Source: Clitoria ternatea
Lineage: Eukaryota; Streptophyta; Magnoliopsida; Fabales; Fabaceae
Reading direction: 5' to 3'
Length of the DNA: 64,000 nucleotides
Assembly (NCBI GenBank): GCA_037962975.1
Contig: CM075673.1
Span: forward strand, 124,577,001 to 124,641,000
Part shown: one piece after another, positions 1-11,140 of the stretch
Layout: each line of letters opens with the position of its first letter
Numbering within the stretch: the stretch's first letter is position 1
Notes under the pieces: model-generated
The model's input: the letters and a program-made list of their open reading frames with translations, nothing else
Databases searched by the model: none
Told to the model about the DNA's origin: nothing
Translations under genes and position numbers: made by a program

Positions 1-3000
1 ATCACACCTGATAAAGTGAGAAATCCAACAATGGCAATCATCTTAAAGGCAATTGAAAATCATACAAGCATAGGGAGTATAATACACCAGTATCATACAT
101 GAGGAGCTCAGCAGCTGTTTTTAAGTGAAATTTGGATTTGTCATCTTTTGGAAGTGATGAATCAACTTCTTTTCCTTTGGCAAAATCAATATTCCCAAGA
201 TGAAGAATTGCAGCAACAACTCTGAAAATTGCTTCCTGTCAAAAATACAGCAAGGGAAAGTAAAAAAACAGGTAAAGACTAAGAAGTTATTTGTTCTATA
301 TTCTCAAAAGGCCAAATTTATACTCATGAAAAAGAAATACCTGCTCTTTTTGGCTTATTCCAACAATATCCATAGCTCTCCTGGTGGCAAGATACTCACG
401 AGAATCATTTATATCAGACAGTTCAAAGCATTTTGACTGGTTAAGGTAATGAAACGTTTTAGGATTTCCTAATTTGTATTTCTCAATTTCCTGTTAACAG
501 AAATTTCAATCAGTGTATATAATAATTAAAAAATTCTACAAAAAGTGGGTTATGCAGCAATTAACCTCCTGTGGTGCAGCACAAAGAAAATAAAAGCAGT
601 GGTAGTTGCGTTCAGGGTCATTAATTTGGCAAACTCGAGATCTCTCTAGAAGGTATGTTCGAATGGCTGCTCCTGAGATTCTTCCACTCTTATCAAATTG
701 GATCTCAACAAATTTACCAAAACGACTGCACCATCAAAAGAAAGAAAGAGAATTTGAAACGAATTTATTGGTAAAAGATTGAACTTAAATACACATCATA
801 TCATGTAGCAGTTTATGTTCCATTGAAAAGTAAATCGATCAACAGCAATCAATTTAACTGTTTCCATTAACACATTATATTCTGACAGTGATAGAGAACT
901 GGGGGAATGCAATGAGACAAATTGGAGACAAAGTTAATTTATAGATTACGCTATCTGAGAGAAACCCAAAGAAATCCTTTATTACCTACATGGGACAAAG
1001 ACTCATGACAATATTCTTTTACATATCAGGGTATAAGAGAGAATAAAAACAATTGATTTGTGTGTAAGACTGACCTGGAATTGTTATTTCTGACAGTTTT
1101 AGCATTGCCAAATGCTTCCAGAACTGGATTTGACTGCACTTAGATCAGTTAACATGGAAGTATCAAATGAGTCAAAATTTAAGAGGGGATAAAAGAGGTG
1201 TCTTTGTTTGGAATTAAGAAGGCCCCCCAAAAAAGTTAATGTTAAGACTAAAGAGTTAAAGATTGTGTGAGCTGTTGAATCATACTTCAAGAACTTGTTG
1301 TTCAACTGTTCGTCCTTCAGTGACAGCCCTACCCCCTAAGAAAGCAAGGTATCGCATTAGCATTTTTGTAGTTTCAGTTTTACCAGCTCCACTTTCCCCA
1401 CTGACCAGAATTGAATTGCTTTTTCCCTCAATAATCATTGCCCTGGTGTTAATGAATTCATTAACCTAAAATTTGGTTCAATGACAGAAATGGAACTTTG
1501 ATAATTAGAAGAAATTTAGATTACCTATAAGCAACATCAGCAACTGCAAAAACATGAGGGCTTAATTCTCCAAACGGCGCTCCCTTGTATTGTTGCATCA
1601 TGTGTGAACCATAAATATGAGATAATCTTTGGAATGGATTTATTGCAATCAGAATATTTCCAGTATAAGTCTGCCATAGCAATTGATACAATAGGTAACA
1701 GCTTTTTGGGCTAATAAACCATGCCGGAATCATATTCAAGGGTAGAAAGACATACATATATTTCATTCAATTCATATCTAGTTTTTAAGTTCTGCAGGAC
1801 TCCAGGCTCATGCAAATAGGAAAGCTTAGTCATATCGTCCACTCCACCAGCAGGAGCTTCCATATCTTTGGGATATATCTTCGACAATTTTGCAACAACC
1901 TAGAAATAACCAAAATAAAAGGCACAGGTAAAAATTCTGAAGTAATCTTTGCACTGCAACAATATTTTTCACCTTTTTCAGTTGGTTGGCAATAAAAGCA
2001 TTAGAAAAATTAATAAAATCTACAAATGAATGCATTAAAAATCTTCCACAAGTGAGTAAAAAATTCTTATCTTCCAACTGCAGAACATAATGCTCAATGG
2101 CAACAACGCAATGTGTGTAGAAAAAGTTTAGGAACATAATGTTCAATGTTGACAGTATATGTCAGGAAGTTAATTGTTTAGCAATATTGCATAAATCCTA
2201 ATAGTATTTAAAGCTCAAGCCGAAGCTGGAAATAAACATAGAAGGATCGCAAATAATCATTCCTATTGTTATTTGCTTCTCTCTTTTCTATTTTTACTGG
2301 AGTAATAGAAGAAACCAAAGGAAACTGTTTGGTATTCAATACTGTATGGAGTTTATTCCAGAATGCATGTGAGATTGGTCCACACCTGAGGGATTAAAAA
2401 ACTAGCCACAAACCCTATAATCTCCTTAAAATACTTTGGATATCAAAGGAGCTAAGAATTAAACTATGAAATAAGGAACATTGCTATTGGCAGGCTACAA
2501 AGTACAAACCTGCTTTCCATTGGTTGTTTCAATTTCAGCATCCGTCCCACTGATTTTTGATACCTGTCCATCAATCCAAGCTACTTCTGGGTCTTCAACC
2601 CAGACATGAGAACCTACAACAATATTCACTGGAGTCCCCTGCAGATGGAAACAAGGAATCATCATTCTGTTACTAGAAAAACGTGTGCATAATGCTAGTA
2701 ATCTCATCACAAGATAAATCTGACAAAAAAAGGTTATGCATATTTTGTTCCACAAATGAACATTCAAAAAAACAATTAACCAATTCAACACTAAAATTAC
2801 ATGTTGAATTGATGCAAACTTCTTCTTTATAGAGTTACAGTTGAACTTGTTTTACTACACTAGTGTCCAAGTGAATATAGCAGAATCTTTGCCACATTTG
2901 ATGCACGTATAAAATTAATGCACAGGCTATTCTAAAATTATATATGATACAATACAATGCATATAGCGTATGTGTCTAGATATGCATAAAAGTTCATAAA

Positions 3001-3853
3001 ACATAATAAATACGATATGATTGCAATCTTGCAAATCTAAATCTCTACTTATTGCCTCTAAATAGACATAGTCTCAATCTCATTTGCTCCTTAAACATCA
3101 GCTATCAAGAGGATAACTTGTATTTTTTATTCACCGAGAAAGACTAGACTGTGGTTCTATCTCATATGAAGCACAGACACCTCTCCAGTTTGACGTGTCA
3201 CGTGTCAAACACCTATGCTTATTCAACAAGACACTCTTTTATAAGTGTTCATATAATAAAATTATTTATTATTAACTCAAATACTTAAACAAAGTGGATT
3301 TATGGATGAACGTGTCCCGTGGAGAAAGATAGTCTGACACTTTTTGTAGGGTACAGATACTTAAGTATAATTAAAATTACATTTATTCTTAACTTTTATG
3401 AAAACCTAAAGTTAGAATATATAAAATATTAAAAATGTATGTGTGGGCGGTGTACTCGTATCTGTGTCGTATCTAGTGTCCATGTATCTGTGATTCATAG
3501 ATCTTGTTATGTCTCATACAATTGCATCATATTTTTCATAATTTTGTTAAGAACTGAGATACTTCGTACATATTTGTGAAGTATTATTGGTATCGGATAG
3601 TATCAGATACATAAACGTAGGGCAAATGCAAGAATACGCGCTTTATAGTTTGCCACACAAGTCACGACATGAAAAGCAACTAAATAGCACATAAAACAAA
3701 TGTCAGATTGAATCCCTAATATTTAAGTTTATGAATGATACAAATAAAAGCGTGAGTTCAAATCGTGACAGAAAATCAGAAGCTACAGCCCTAACAATGG
3801 CAACACAAGATCTTTGGTCGGAAAGGAAGAGAATGTAGGAAATAACGTACCAT
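1..3853 (-). CDS. Myosin XI heavy chain, 5' part (motor domain), spliced, runs off the window
   Basis: Actin-based motor of the plant class XI myosins, which drive organelle movement and cytoplasmic streaming. Exons I place on the minus strand: 3853-3851 (ATG only), 2638-2510, 1899-1756, 1670-1525, 1442-1286, 1133-1075, 725-566, 490-341, 235-99 and 7-1. All introns are GT-AG, the phases agree, and the exons join to 364 codons without a stop; full family members are about 1500 residues. Residues ~8-60 match the SH3-like N-terminal domain (VGSHVWVEDPEVAWIDG). The P-loop GESGAGKT is near residue 156 and switch I (NNNSSRFGKF) near 209. Exon 10 starts in the last seven bases and completes the motif LLMCD. 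The start is the ATG at 3853, directly followed by a GTACGT donor; the next exon opens with GTPVNIVVG, the usual family N-terminus. One difference from the usual family sequence is AMIIEGKS where AMINEGKS is normal. It looks like a functional gene. Confidence 0.95.
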
Positions 3854-4200
3854 TACTGAGGTGTAAACTTAGGAGGGAAAAAGGTTGATGTTCATAAAGA
3901 CGAGTAATAGATTGGGGATGAAGGGAAAGGAAAATTTTGAGAGAGAGAGAAAGGAAGGAAAAAAAGAAAGAAGAGATGAATTGGTGTGTGAGTGGAAGTG
4001 GAAGTGGAAGTGGAAGTGACGATCGAGTGGCTCTAGGAAGCGACATTCTTCAACGCACCCTGTAACTTCGCCACCTTCTTCTTCTTCCCTTTGCTTCCGC
4101 GCCAACTCGTGGCTATCGTTCTCTCGTGCTTTTAACCGAATTCTCTCTCCTTTTCCTCCTTGATAGTGTATAATAATTCCAATTTTATATATGAATTTAT
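3854..4200 (-). promoter_or_regulatory. 5' UTR and core promoter region of the myosin XI gene
   Basis: Upstream of the start codon the coding-strand sequence is pyrimidine-rich, with a CTTCCA hexamer repeat near 3995-4018 and long CT runs, typical of a plant 5' leader. A TATA-like stretch (TATATAAAATTGG on the minus strand) lies near 4180-4192. An ATG at 4046 opens an upstream reading frame in a different frame that would overlap the true start after splicing, if transcription starts upstream of it. The transcription start is not determined. Confidence 0.45.
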
Positions 4201-4334
4201 TTAAGATGTGAAAAAGGTTAAGAGATTTTGAATAAAATTATTTCATTGAAATTTATACCTAGATTATTTAAAATGATTAATGATTAACTCTTAAACAAGA
4301 TTATCTTTAAAGAGGGGTAAATGTGATTCATATA

Positions 4335-4337
<3 letters not shown>

Positions 4338-4388
<51 letters not shown>
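4338..4388. repeat. (AT)n microsatellite
   Basis: About 25 uninterrupted AT dinucleotides in the spacer upstream of the myosin gene. The rest of 4200-4537 is AT-rich sequence in which I see no gene. Confidence 0.95.
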
Positions 4389-4389
<1 letters not shown>

Positions 4390-4537
4390 TAAAAGACAAT
4401 TTTATAAAATCTCACTATTTTTAAAATTGTCACGTGTCAGTCTCATATTTTTTAAATTTTATTTTATATACGAACTAATTTATTTCGAATATAAATGGAA
4501 TCTCAGTTATTATTTCATATTAATTAACTATAATTTA

Positions 4538-4754
4538 GACAAAACCCCCCATTTGGTCCTTGTCTCTGTTACGGTCGGACATTTAGGTCCTCTGTTTAGT
4601 TAGTTAGTCTGTTAGGTCCCCAACGTCCATGTTCCCAACGTCCATGTTCGTCGGACAGTTAGGTCCCCGCCGTTAACAGACATCAAACGCCCGTTGGAAG
4701 TAGGTGACGTGGAGCGTTATGTGCCAACTGGGACGTCCATGTGAGCATGAAACG
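4538..4754 (+). repeat. MULE left terminal inverted repeat
   Basis: Pairs with 6279-6480 in inverse orientation, with only scattered mismatches. It is 15 bp longer because of a small internal tandem duplication of CCAACGTCCATGTTC near 4619-4648. Confidence 0.92.
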
Positions 4755-5100
4755 ACGCCGTTCCCATTTGATGCGTTAGTGAATTAAAACGATGTCGTTT
4801 AGGTTGCTTAAAACGTCGTCGTTTTGTTTGGTCAAAGTAAACATCAGATAGGACACTGGGGACACATTGGTCCCTCTCTTGTTGGCGAACCCTAATCCCC
4901 CAAATCTCTGAATTCTTTCTCAAACCCCTAATCCCCTCAATTCTCTGAATTGTCTCTCGAACCGTAATCCCCCTATTTTCTCGAACCCTAATCCCCCACA
5001 TTCTTTATTTGGATCCTAATACCGTAGATTCTCTGATCTTCCCAAGTGTCTTCCCAAGTGTGTCACGTAAAGCGAAACCCGAAGCCCGAATTCATCGGCG

Positions 5101-5863
5101 ATGGGAGATGATGTTGAGGTTAGTAAATGTTAGGGTTTTTTTATGTAGCTTCCCCGATTTTTATGTTTTTTTATGATGTTAGGGTTTTTTATAATGTTAC
5201 AGTTTTGTGTCTTCTGTTGAGTTTGAACATATTTCATGGGCTGTTCGAACATGTTTTTCAAACTTTTATTGATTTTTTTGAGTTGTTATTGTATCTGTTA
5301 ATGAAGGTTTAGGGTTGCGTAAGGTTTAAAGCTGGTTATGTTGTATTATTTTTTGAGCATGTATGGATTTGTGTGAGTTGTTATGGTGTCTGTTAACGAA
5401 GTTGAATGGTGTTTGTGATATAATTTATTTTTTGAACCTGTGTTTTTGTTTTATGTTTATTATTACGCCTCTGTCTACTGTCATACTTCTGTTAATTGAG
5501 GTACACCTATTGATGTTTATGTGTTCTTTGTTCTGTTAGTGGTATGTTCAATTATTCTGTTAGTGGTATGTATAGGTAGCATTCTAAACTTGATTTTGTT
5601 GGTAATTTGGGGTAGGATTTTCGGATCAGGCTGCATATTGGAGGTAGGTTTATTGTTAATAGTCATGGAAAAAAAGGCTATATAGGGGGTAAAGTGGAAG
5701 AGTGGGAGAAGTTGGACCCTGATTATATAGACTTCTTTGCCTTCCATAGGTTTGCTGAAAATCATGGCTACCGTAGGATAGAGAAGATCTATTAGTATGA
5801 CCCCAAATTTGATATGAACGAAGGGTTGAATGTGTTGGAAGGGGACAAAGATATATTGGAAAT
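5101..5863 (+). pseudogene. MULE transposase (mudrA-like) N-terminal fragment
   Basis: A short first exon (ATG at 5101, donor GTTAGT at 5119) and a second exon from about 5616 after a TAG acceptor. The second exon reads DFRIRLHIGGRF, then GGKVEEWEKLDPDYIDFF, then GLNVLEGDKDILEM, a pattern typical of the PB1-like N-terminal domain of plant MULE transposases. A TAG stop interrupts it at 5793-5795. The frame then runs into the opposed zinc-finger fragment and ends. The zinc knuckle and catalytic domain of a complete transposase are missing, so this is a deletion derivative. Domain identity is from memory of the family. Confidence 0.7.
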
Positions 5864-6082
5864 GGTGAGATCCCCATCCTGGACCCAAGAAAAAAAATCA
5901 CATTGGCCTCCATGGAATCGTGCACATCTCCAAAATTGACGATTTGGATTGTTCACTGTGTGGGACACACGCAGCGCAAGAGGGTCACCACAATGACAAC
6001 GGAGACGACGTCGAGATTGGCTAGATGATGACGACGATGACCCCTGGGTGGGGTTTTGACTCTTCCCCTCCATGCTGACCAA
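5795..6082 (-). pseudogene. GRF-type zinc-finger fragment carried by the MULE
   Basis: The minus-strand ORF starts at 6082 (a second ATG is at 6073) and encodes a serine-rich leader. At residues ~29-66 it has a GRF zinc finger: C29, C31-G, NNPNRQFWRC ending at C53, and GGQCDFFSW with C61. This is the CxCG...GRxFxxC...CxFFxW signature of small plant GRF proteins and of nucleic-acid binding modules. Just after the finger the frame enters antisense transposase sequence and ends, so only the first part of a gene is present. It may be a captured host exon or the remnant of a second MULE gene read from the other end. Confidence 0.65.
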
Positions 6083-6278
6083 AAATGCGAGAGATGAAGA
6101 AAAGATGGAGAAAACACAACAGAGGAGATGTTAATCAACAGAAAGAACAACACATAGCCCTCTGCGCGTGAGGAGGACAAGGGGAAGAACATGCAATCTT
6201 GTAGGGAGCCACTCTCGGAAGGAGAAATAAGTGAAGAAGAAGAAATGAAACTAGGGTTCTTGTGTGTAAAAATGGTGC

Positions 6279-6480
6279 CGTTTCATGCTCACATGGACGT
6301 CCCAGTTGGCACATAACGCTCCACATCACCTACTTCCAACGGGCGTTTGGTGTTTGTTAACGGAGGGGACCTAACTGTCCAACAAACATGGACGTTGGGG
6401 ACCTAACAGACTAACTAACTAAACAGAGGACCTAAATGTCCGACCATAACAGAGACAGGGACCAAATAGGGGGTTTTGTC
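6279..6480 (-). repeat. MULE right terminal inverted repeat
   Basis: Inverse copy of 4538-4754, ending GGGGTTTTGTC and followed directly by the 9-bp target duplication at 6481-6489. Confidence 0.92.
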
Positions 6481-6489
6481 TATAATTTA

Positions 6490-6880
6490 AAATATCATTG
6501 AAAATTCTAAAAGGAAATTAAGAAATTATATAGTTATTATATTTGTAATCTTATCTAATTGGTTCTGTGCCAAATTTGGTAATTGTACAATTTTTAAAAA
6601 TAATCATTGAAAATTCTGAACGGAAATTAAGAAATTATATAGTTACTATATTTGTAATTCTATCTAATTGGTTTTGTGTCAAATTTTATGATTGTACTAT
6701 TTTTTAAAATAATCATTTAAACATCTGTACAGAAATTAAGAAATTATATAGTTACTATATTTGTAATTCTATCTAATTGGTTTTGCGTCAAATTTAGTGA
6801 TTATACTATTTTTAAAAATAATCATTGAAAATCTACATGGAAATTAAGAAATTATATAGTTACTATGTTTGTAATTTGAT
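6490..6880. repeat. 109-bp AT-rich tandem repeat, ~3.5 copies
   Basis: The core AAGAAATTATATAGTTA recurs at about 6520, 6629, 6738 and 6846, a period of 109 bp, with a few substitutions per copy. No coding potential. From 6881 to 6982 I see no feature. Confidence 0.9.
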
Positions 6881-7899
6881 CTGACCGGTATAGGGGGTCT
6901 GAAGTCACCCTTTATGATCCGGTGTTTGAATGTTTACACTCACTCTCTTTTTACACCGTCTCAGTGGGAGTACGGTATTATATGTAACATCCTGGTTTTG
7001 ATTTAATTACCAATTAAGGTTAATTACATAATTAAGAATATTGATTGAATAATAATAATAATAATAACGCCAGGAAAGACATTGGTGCCCTTGGTGGCTT
7101 ATGAGGAGTTCGGTCCTCTCTTTCTCTCTCTCTTTGGCACGCTAATGGGATGGAGTTAATGGTGATGTGATGGCTGATGGGAATTGCATTAAATGTGGAT
7201 GGACTGTTGATTGAGAGGGAGAGTAGACGCTGGGCAGTGAAGGGATAAGAGATGCAAACACTCCTCCTTCTTTCTAGAAATTCCTGTGGCTTCTCTTCTT
7301 CTCCTTCGTTGGTTCTTCGTTTCTTCTTCTTGCTGTGCCTTCGTCTTCGTCTTCTTTATCTTCTTCTTCCACTCGCGTACTGAGTAGAACCCGAGTGGGA
7401 GGTGAGAATACGATGTGGGAACAGCGTGGCTATGGTTGGGTGAGAGAACCGTGTGGTGTTGGGTAGCTTGGAGGCTGGGATCCTCCACTGATCTACCAAA
7501 CAGCGTTGGTGCCTGGAAGTCTGGGAGTCCTCCATTGTTGGTGAGGACTGGACTGTCTGAGTGTGGGAGCAGCCTTGGGTCCTCCACTGGGTTGCGTGAG
7601 GACTGCGTTGTGCTACGAGGAGTGTCTTGGAGGCAGAGCCGTTCCAGAGTATGAGTGGCTCGGTATTCCTCCAAAGCTGTGTAGAGTACAACAGCTGAGT
7701 CGTTCTGTTGAGAACGAGTGACCGAAGGACGATCGGACGGTGTTGCAAGCTCATGGAGCTTCTGGATCTTCATTCTAGGTAGGGGGCTAACTTTACATCT
7801 CAAATGCATGGTTTATGGACGGATTCCGGGTGAATCTACTTTATTGTGTTGTAATGTATGTGTAATATGTTGTTAGTTATTTGTCGAGTGAATGATAGC

Positions 7900-9550
7900 C
7901 GGGTGTGTGAGGATTATGAACTGTGTGGTACATGTTAAACTCTGTCCATGAGATGTATGCTGGTAAATATGAAGATGCCGAGTGCATCATACTGAGGGAC
8001 AGATGAAAATATCTGTTGATTGTTATATTAGTAATGCTGAGTGAATGAATGGAAATGTTGGCTTTTAATGAAATGCCGAGTGAATGCATGTGCTGTGAAT
8101 CAGTATGAATACCGAATGAATGTGATGTGTAAATGCGGTGTTGGTTCTGTTGTGATTCTACATGAATATATGAGATGTTGTGGCTGTTAACGAGAAAGCC
8201 GAGTGCATGAGTTTACTGTGCTGATCCCCGTGTGTGATTTGTGTTTAAATGCATGTAATGCTTGCCATTTAACATGTGAATGCTGAGTGCATAAAATGGG
8301 GGACTGTTGTGTTAATTCCGAGTGGATTTTACATGAAAATATGTATGGCTTAATGTAAATGATAATTCCGAGTGGATGGCATTATGATTGCCGAGTGCAT
8401 GAGTTATGGGTCGGTTATGATTAATTCCCGTTTGGGATTTTATGTTGGAGTGCATATAATGCATGTTGATTTTATTGAAAATGCCGTGTGCATGTGATTG
8501 CTGAGTGCATTGGCGTTGGACGCCTGATGAATAAGACCGTATGCATCTGATTTGCCACTGGAAATGCTTGGAGCATATAGCGTTGGACGCTTAATACCGA
8601 TCGGCAATCAGATGAATACGTGTTAAATATGATAAAAGACCTTGGGTTGGACTCGAGGCAGTGCCGAGTGCACTAAGCATTGGACGCTTAAAGACCTTGG
8701 GTTAGACTCAAGGCAAGCCTACCGGGTTGGACTCGGGGCCGCCCGTAACACTTCCGTTGTCGCTTGGAGTGACTGTGTTACATGTGAGGGCAAACGGTTT
8801 GGTACCTGTAAAACGGCCGAATCGGCTTGGAGCTGAGAAAAGGCTTAGAGCCTATGTTGCAACAATAAAAATTGGTAATAAATAACCGGATCCGGGTGAA
8901 ATGAATGTGTGCACACTTATAATTGTCATTGAGCTCAATGTGAATTGTTGAATATGTGGATATGACTTGATTGGGGTGAATCCGATTGGATTAATGCATG
9001 TATACTGGTATATTTGCCGAGTGCAATATGATGTTATGGTTATGATACATGCTTTGATGAATATGAATTATATAGCCATGAATAATTGGTGTGAATTCTG
9101 ACTGAGTGAATATATGTACATTGGTACTGTTGCCGAGTGCAAGATGATTATTAATGGCATGAATTACTCAGTCTTGATTGAATTGCATGAATTGCATGAA
9201 TTTCGAGTGGATGAGGTTGTTGTTGGGTTCATATTGAATGGCAGAGTGCATTATTACCGATTGATATATGTTATTGTATGGGTGAGGATTCTAAGATTAA
9301 TCCGAGTCAATAACTGTCATTTAATATGTAAAAGCTCACCCCTACTATGGCTATATTTTTTAGTATATGCAGGTCAGACTGGGAATGAGGAGATGGCCTC
9401 AAGTCCGAGCGATGGGCACTCTGATTGTTGAAGTGCACATATAGTATGTATATTGTAAATAGATATATTTAAGCCTTGGCCGGCTCTCTTGTAATCTGAA
9501 CGGATTTAATTATATGGGTTGATTATCGGGTTTTATGAACAAGTATACAT

Positions 9551-9585
<35 letters not shown>

Positions 9586-10330
9586 TACATTGTTATAAAG
9601 TTACCTGAATTGTTCATTATGTGGTGTTGAGAGAATAATGCTAAGTTAATGAATTCCGAGTGGAATATTGTTAGGAGAGCCGTGTCCGAGTGAGGTTATT
9701 GTTGTGTGGCCTTTCTGAGTGATAAAGGCATATGACTATTCCGAGTATGATGTACTCGAGTGGGCTACTTCCGAGGGAAGATTAGTCCATATGTTACCGA
9801 GTGATAATATGAGTAAACCCTGTGTGGGGAGGGGTTTGAATATTCCCGAGTGGGGAAATCCTGAGTGAACCTCTTCCGAGGGAAGAGTAATTGTGATGGA
9901 TCTAATTGAGGTATTCTAGGAGTCCTCTTCCGAGTGAACGAGGCTATACATTCTGAGTAAATGTTATATACTCTGAGTGGATAAGATTTAAATAAGTCTG
10001 AGTGACTTAACTTAGTGACTCCTTCCGAGGGAAGGTAGGTTATGTAATCTCTGAGTGAGAAAGATCAAATTATGCCGAGTGCAGGATGGATATTGTATTC
10101 CGTGTGAATTGTGGTTGAAATATACCGGGTGGTATTGGACTGGGGAAATAATCCGTGTGGGGGAAAGCTTATGGACTCCGAGTGGAGTATCCGGGGGAAT
10201 CATTTCCCGAGTGAAATACGCCCGTGTGTTTTATAACTGTGATTTGGCTAAGTAAGGATTTACCGGGTGAATCATATATGTGGGACGGTTCCCGAGTGGA
10301 CGTGGTCCCGAATCCGAGTGGTGGTATTAC
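7900..10330 (+). repeat. Dispersed CCGAGTG motif array in solo LTR
   Basis: Variants of CCGAGTGNA (CCGAGTG, CCGAATG, TCTGAGTG, CCGAGGG) recur every 20-60 bp, most densely at 9640-10330. The sequence between motifs differs from copy to copy, so this is not a simple tandem repeat. Confidence 0.85.
9550..9586. repeat. (TG)n(TA)n microsatellite
   Basis: Seven or so TG units followed by about a dozen TA units, inside the solo LTR. Confidence 0.95.
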
Positions 10331-10334
10331 CAAG

Positions 10335-10492
10335 TGAATGGGTTCGCTTCAGCGAAAGAGGATTCGCTCCAGCGAGTGTGAATGGAAGGAAGGTTTCCGG
10401 TTAGTTTCGCTTAAGCGAATGGGTGCTTCGCCCAAGCGAGATGGGTTGTCTCGCTCAAGCGAATTTGGCTCTCGCTTGAGCGAGTGAACACT
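10335..10492. repeat. Hairpin units of type TCGCTnnAGCGA
   Basis: Six or seven short near-palindromes such as TTCGCTTAAGCGAA, TCGCTCAAGCGA and TCGCTTGAGCGA lie within 160 bp. A smaller set of the same units is in both Tekay LTRs (about 18590-18695 and 41600-41700). Confidence 0.85.
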
Positions 10493-10699
10493 GTAATGGG
10501 CTTGCTTAAGCTTTGTTCTTCCGCTGGGCTTTCTTGTGAATGGTTTTATTTTCTCTTGCCTTCTCTTACCTGTATGCTGTTTTTAATTTACCCCGACTCT
10601 TAATCTGGGCTGATTATGAATGTGTTGAACATTCTAAATTTGGGAAAAATTTCCCCGGTCTCGGTTTTATTCTTATTTAACCCGGGATGTTTCATTATA

Positions 10700-11140
10700 C
10701 ACATAGGTCTAATGGGGATCATATGTTCTTTCGCGTTAAGGTACTGAATTAAGTTCACTCTAGCCGCAATCGGATTGGGACACATCAAAGTATACCATGC
10801 AAAAGGAACTCTGAAGCTTAAGTCAATACGGTTATTACGAAAGAGAAAAGAGATTACGAAGGTATTAAGCAGGGAGTAATGTATTCTGTTATGTCTTAAA
10901 TAAATGAGTTGTATTTATAATTCTTTCCTTAAACACAAGTAGTGATTTGACCCTCTCCTGACAGTGTTCAGAGACTGCAGCTTTGGCCCTCTGACTCTGA
11001 CTACAACAGCAGCTTTACTGATTGGGGTCTTTTCACTCGTTCCGTACAGAATCTCAGAGTATTTTTTGACATTTGGTGTACTTCGTCCGATATGATCTTG
11101 TTCACACAGAGAAAGTAAGCACAAACCTTAGAGAATTCCC
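10700..11140. other. Intergenic stretch with unidentified minus-strand ORF (10915-11124)
   Basis: The minus-strand frame at 11124-10915 (69 codons) contains TPNVKKYSEILYGTSEKTP and ends LCLRKEL. It looks more protein-like than neighbouring frames and is followed by AT-rich sequence that could be a 3' UTR. I do not recognise it. The remainder holds nothing I can name. Confidence 0.25.

Larger units (their letters stand above)
4538..6480 (+). mobile_element. Mutator-like element (MULE), non-autonomous
   Basis: A 1943-bp element bounded by long terminal inverted repeats starting GACAAAACCCCC and flanked by a perfect 9-bp direct repeat, TATAATTTA (4529-4537 and 6481-6489). Inverted repeats of about 200 bp with a 9-bp target duplication are diagnostic of the Mutator superfamily. 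Inside are two opposed coding remnants: a MULE transposase N-terminus on the plus strand and a GRF zinc-finger fragment on the minus strand. The transposase catalytic core is absent, so movement would need an autonomous relative. Confidence 0.93.
6983..10694 (+). mobile_element. Solo LTR of a gypsy-type retrotransposon (3.7 kb)
   Basis: Starts TGTAACATCCTGG, ends GGGATGTTTCA, and is flanked by the 5-bp duplication TTATA (6978-6982 and 10695-10699). There is no internal coding region, primer site or second LTR, so this is a single LTR left by recombination. The TGTAACATCC start and a CTCACCC block near 9337 resemble the Tekay-type LTR at 16148. Long open frames across it, such as 7189-7809 on the minus strand, resemble nothing and are chance. 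It contains a large CCGAGTG array and TCGCTnnAGCGA hairpin units. Confidence 0.88.

Noticed and set aside
5127..5312. Small hydrophobic ORF in the MULE
   Set aside because: T-rich sequence after the first transposase exon, most likely intron; it lacks similarity and a good start context.
7189..7809. 206-codon minus-strand ORF
   Set aside because: It lies in a solo LTR, opposite to its sense, with composition like its non-coding surroundings and no recognisable domain.
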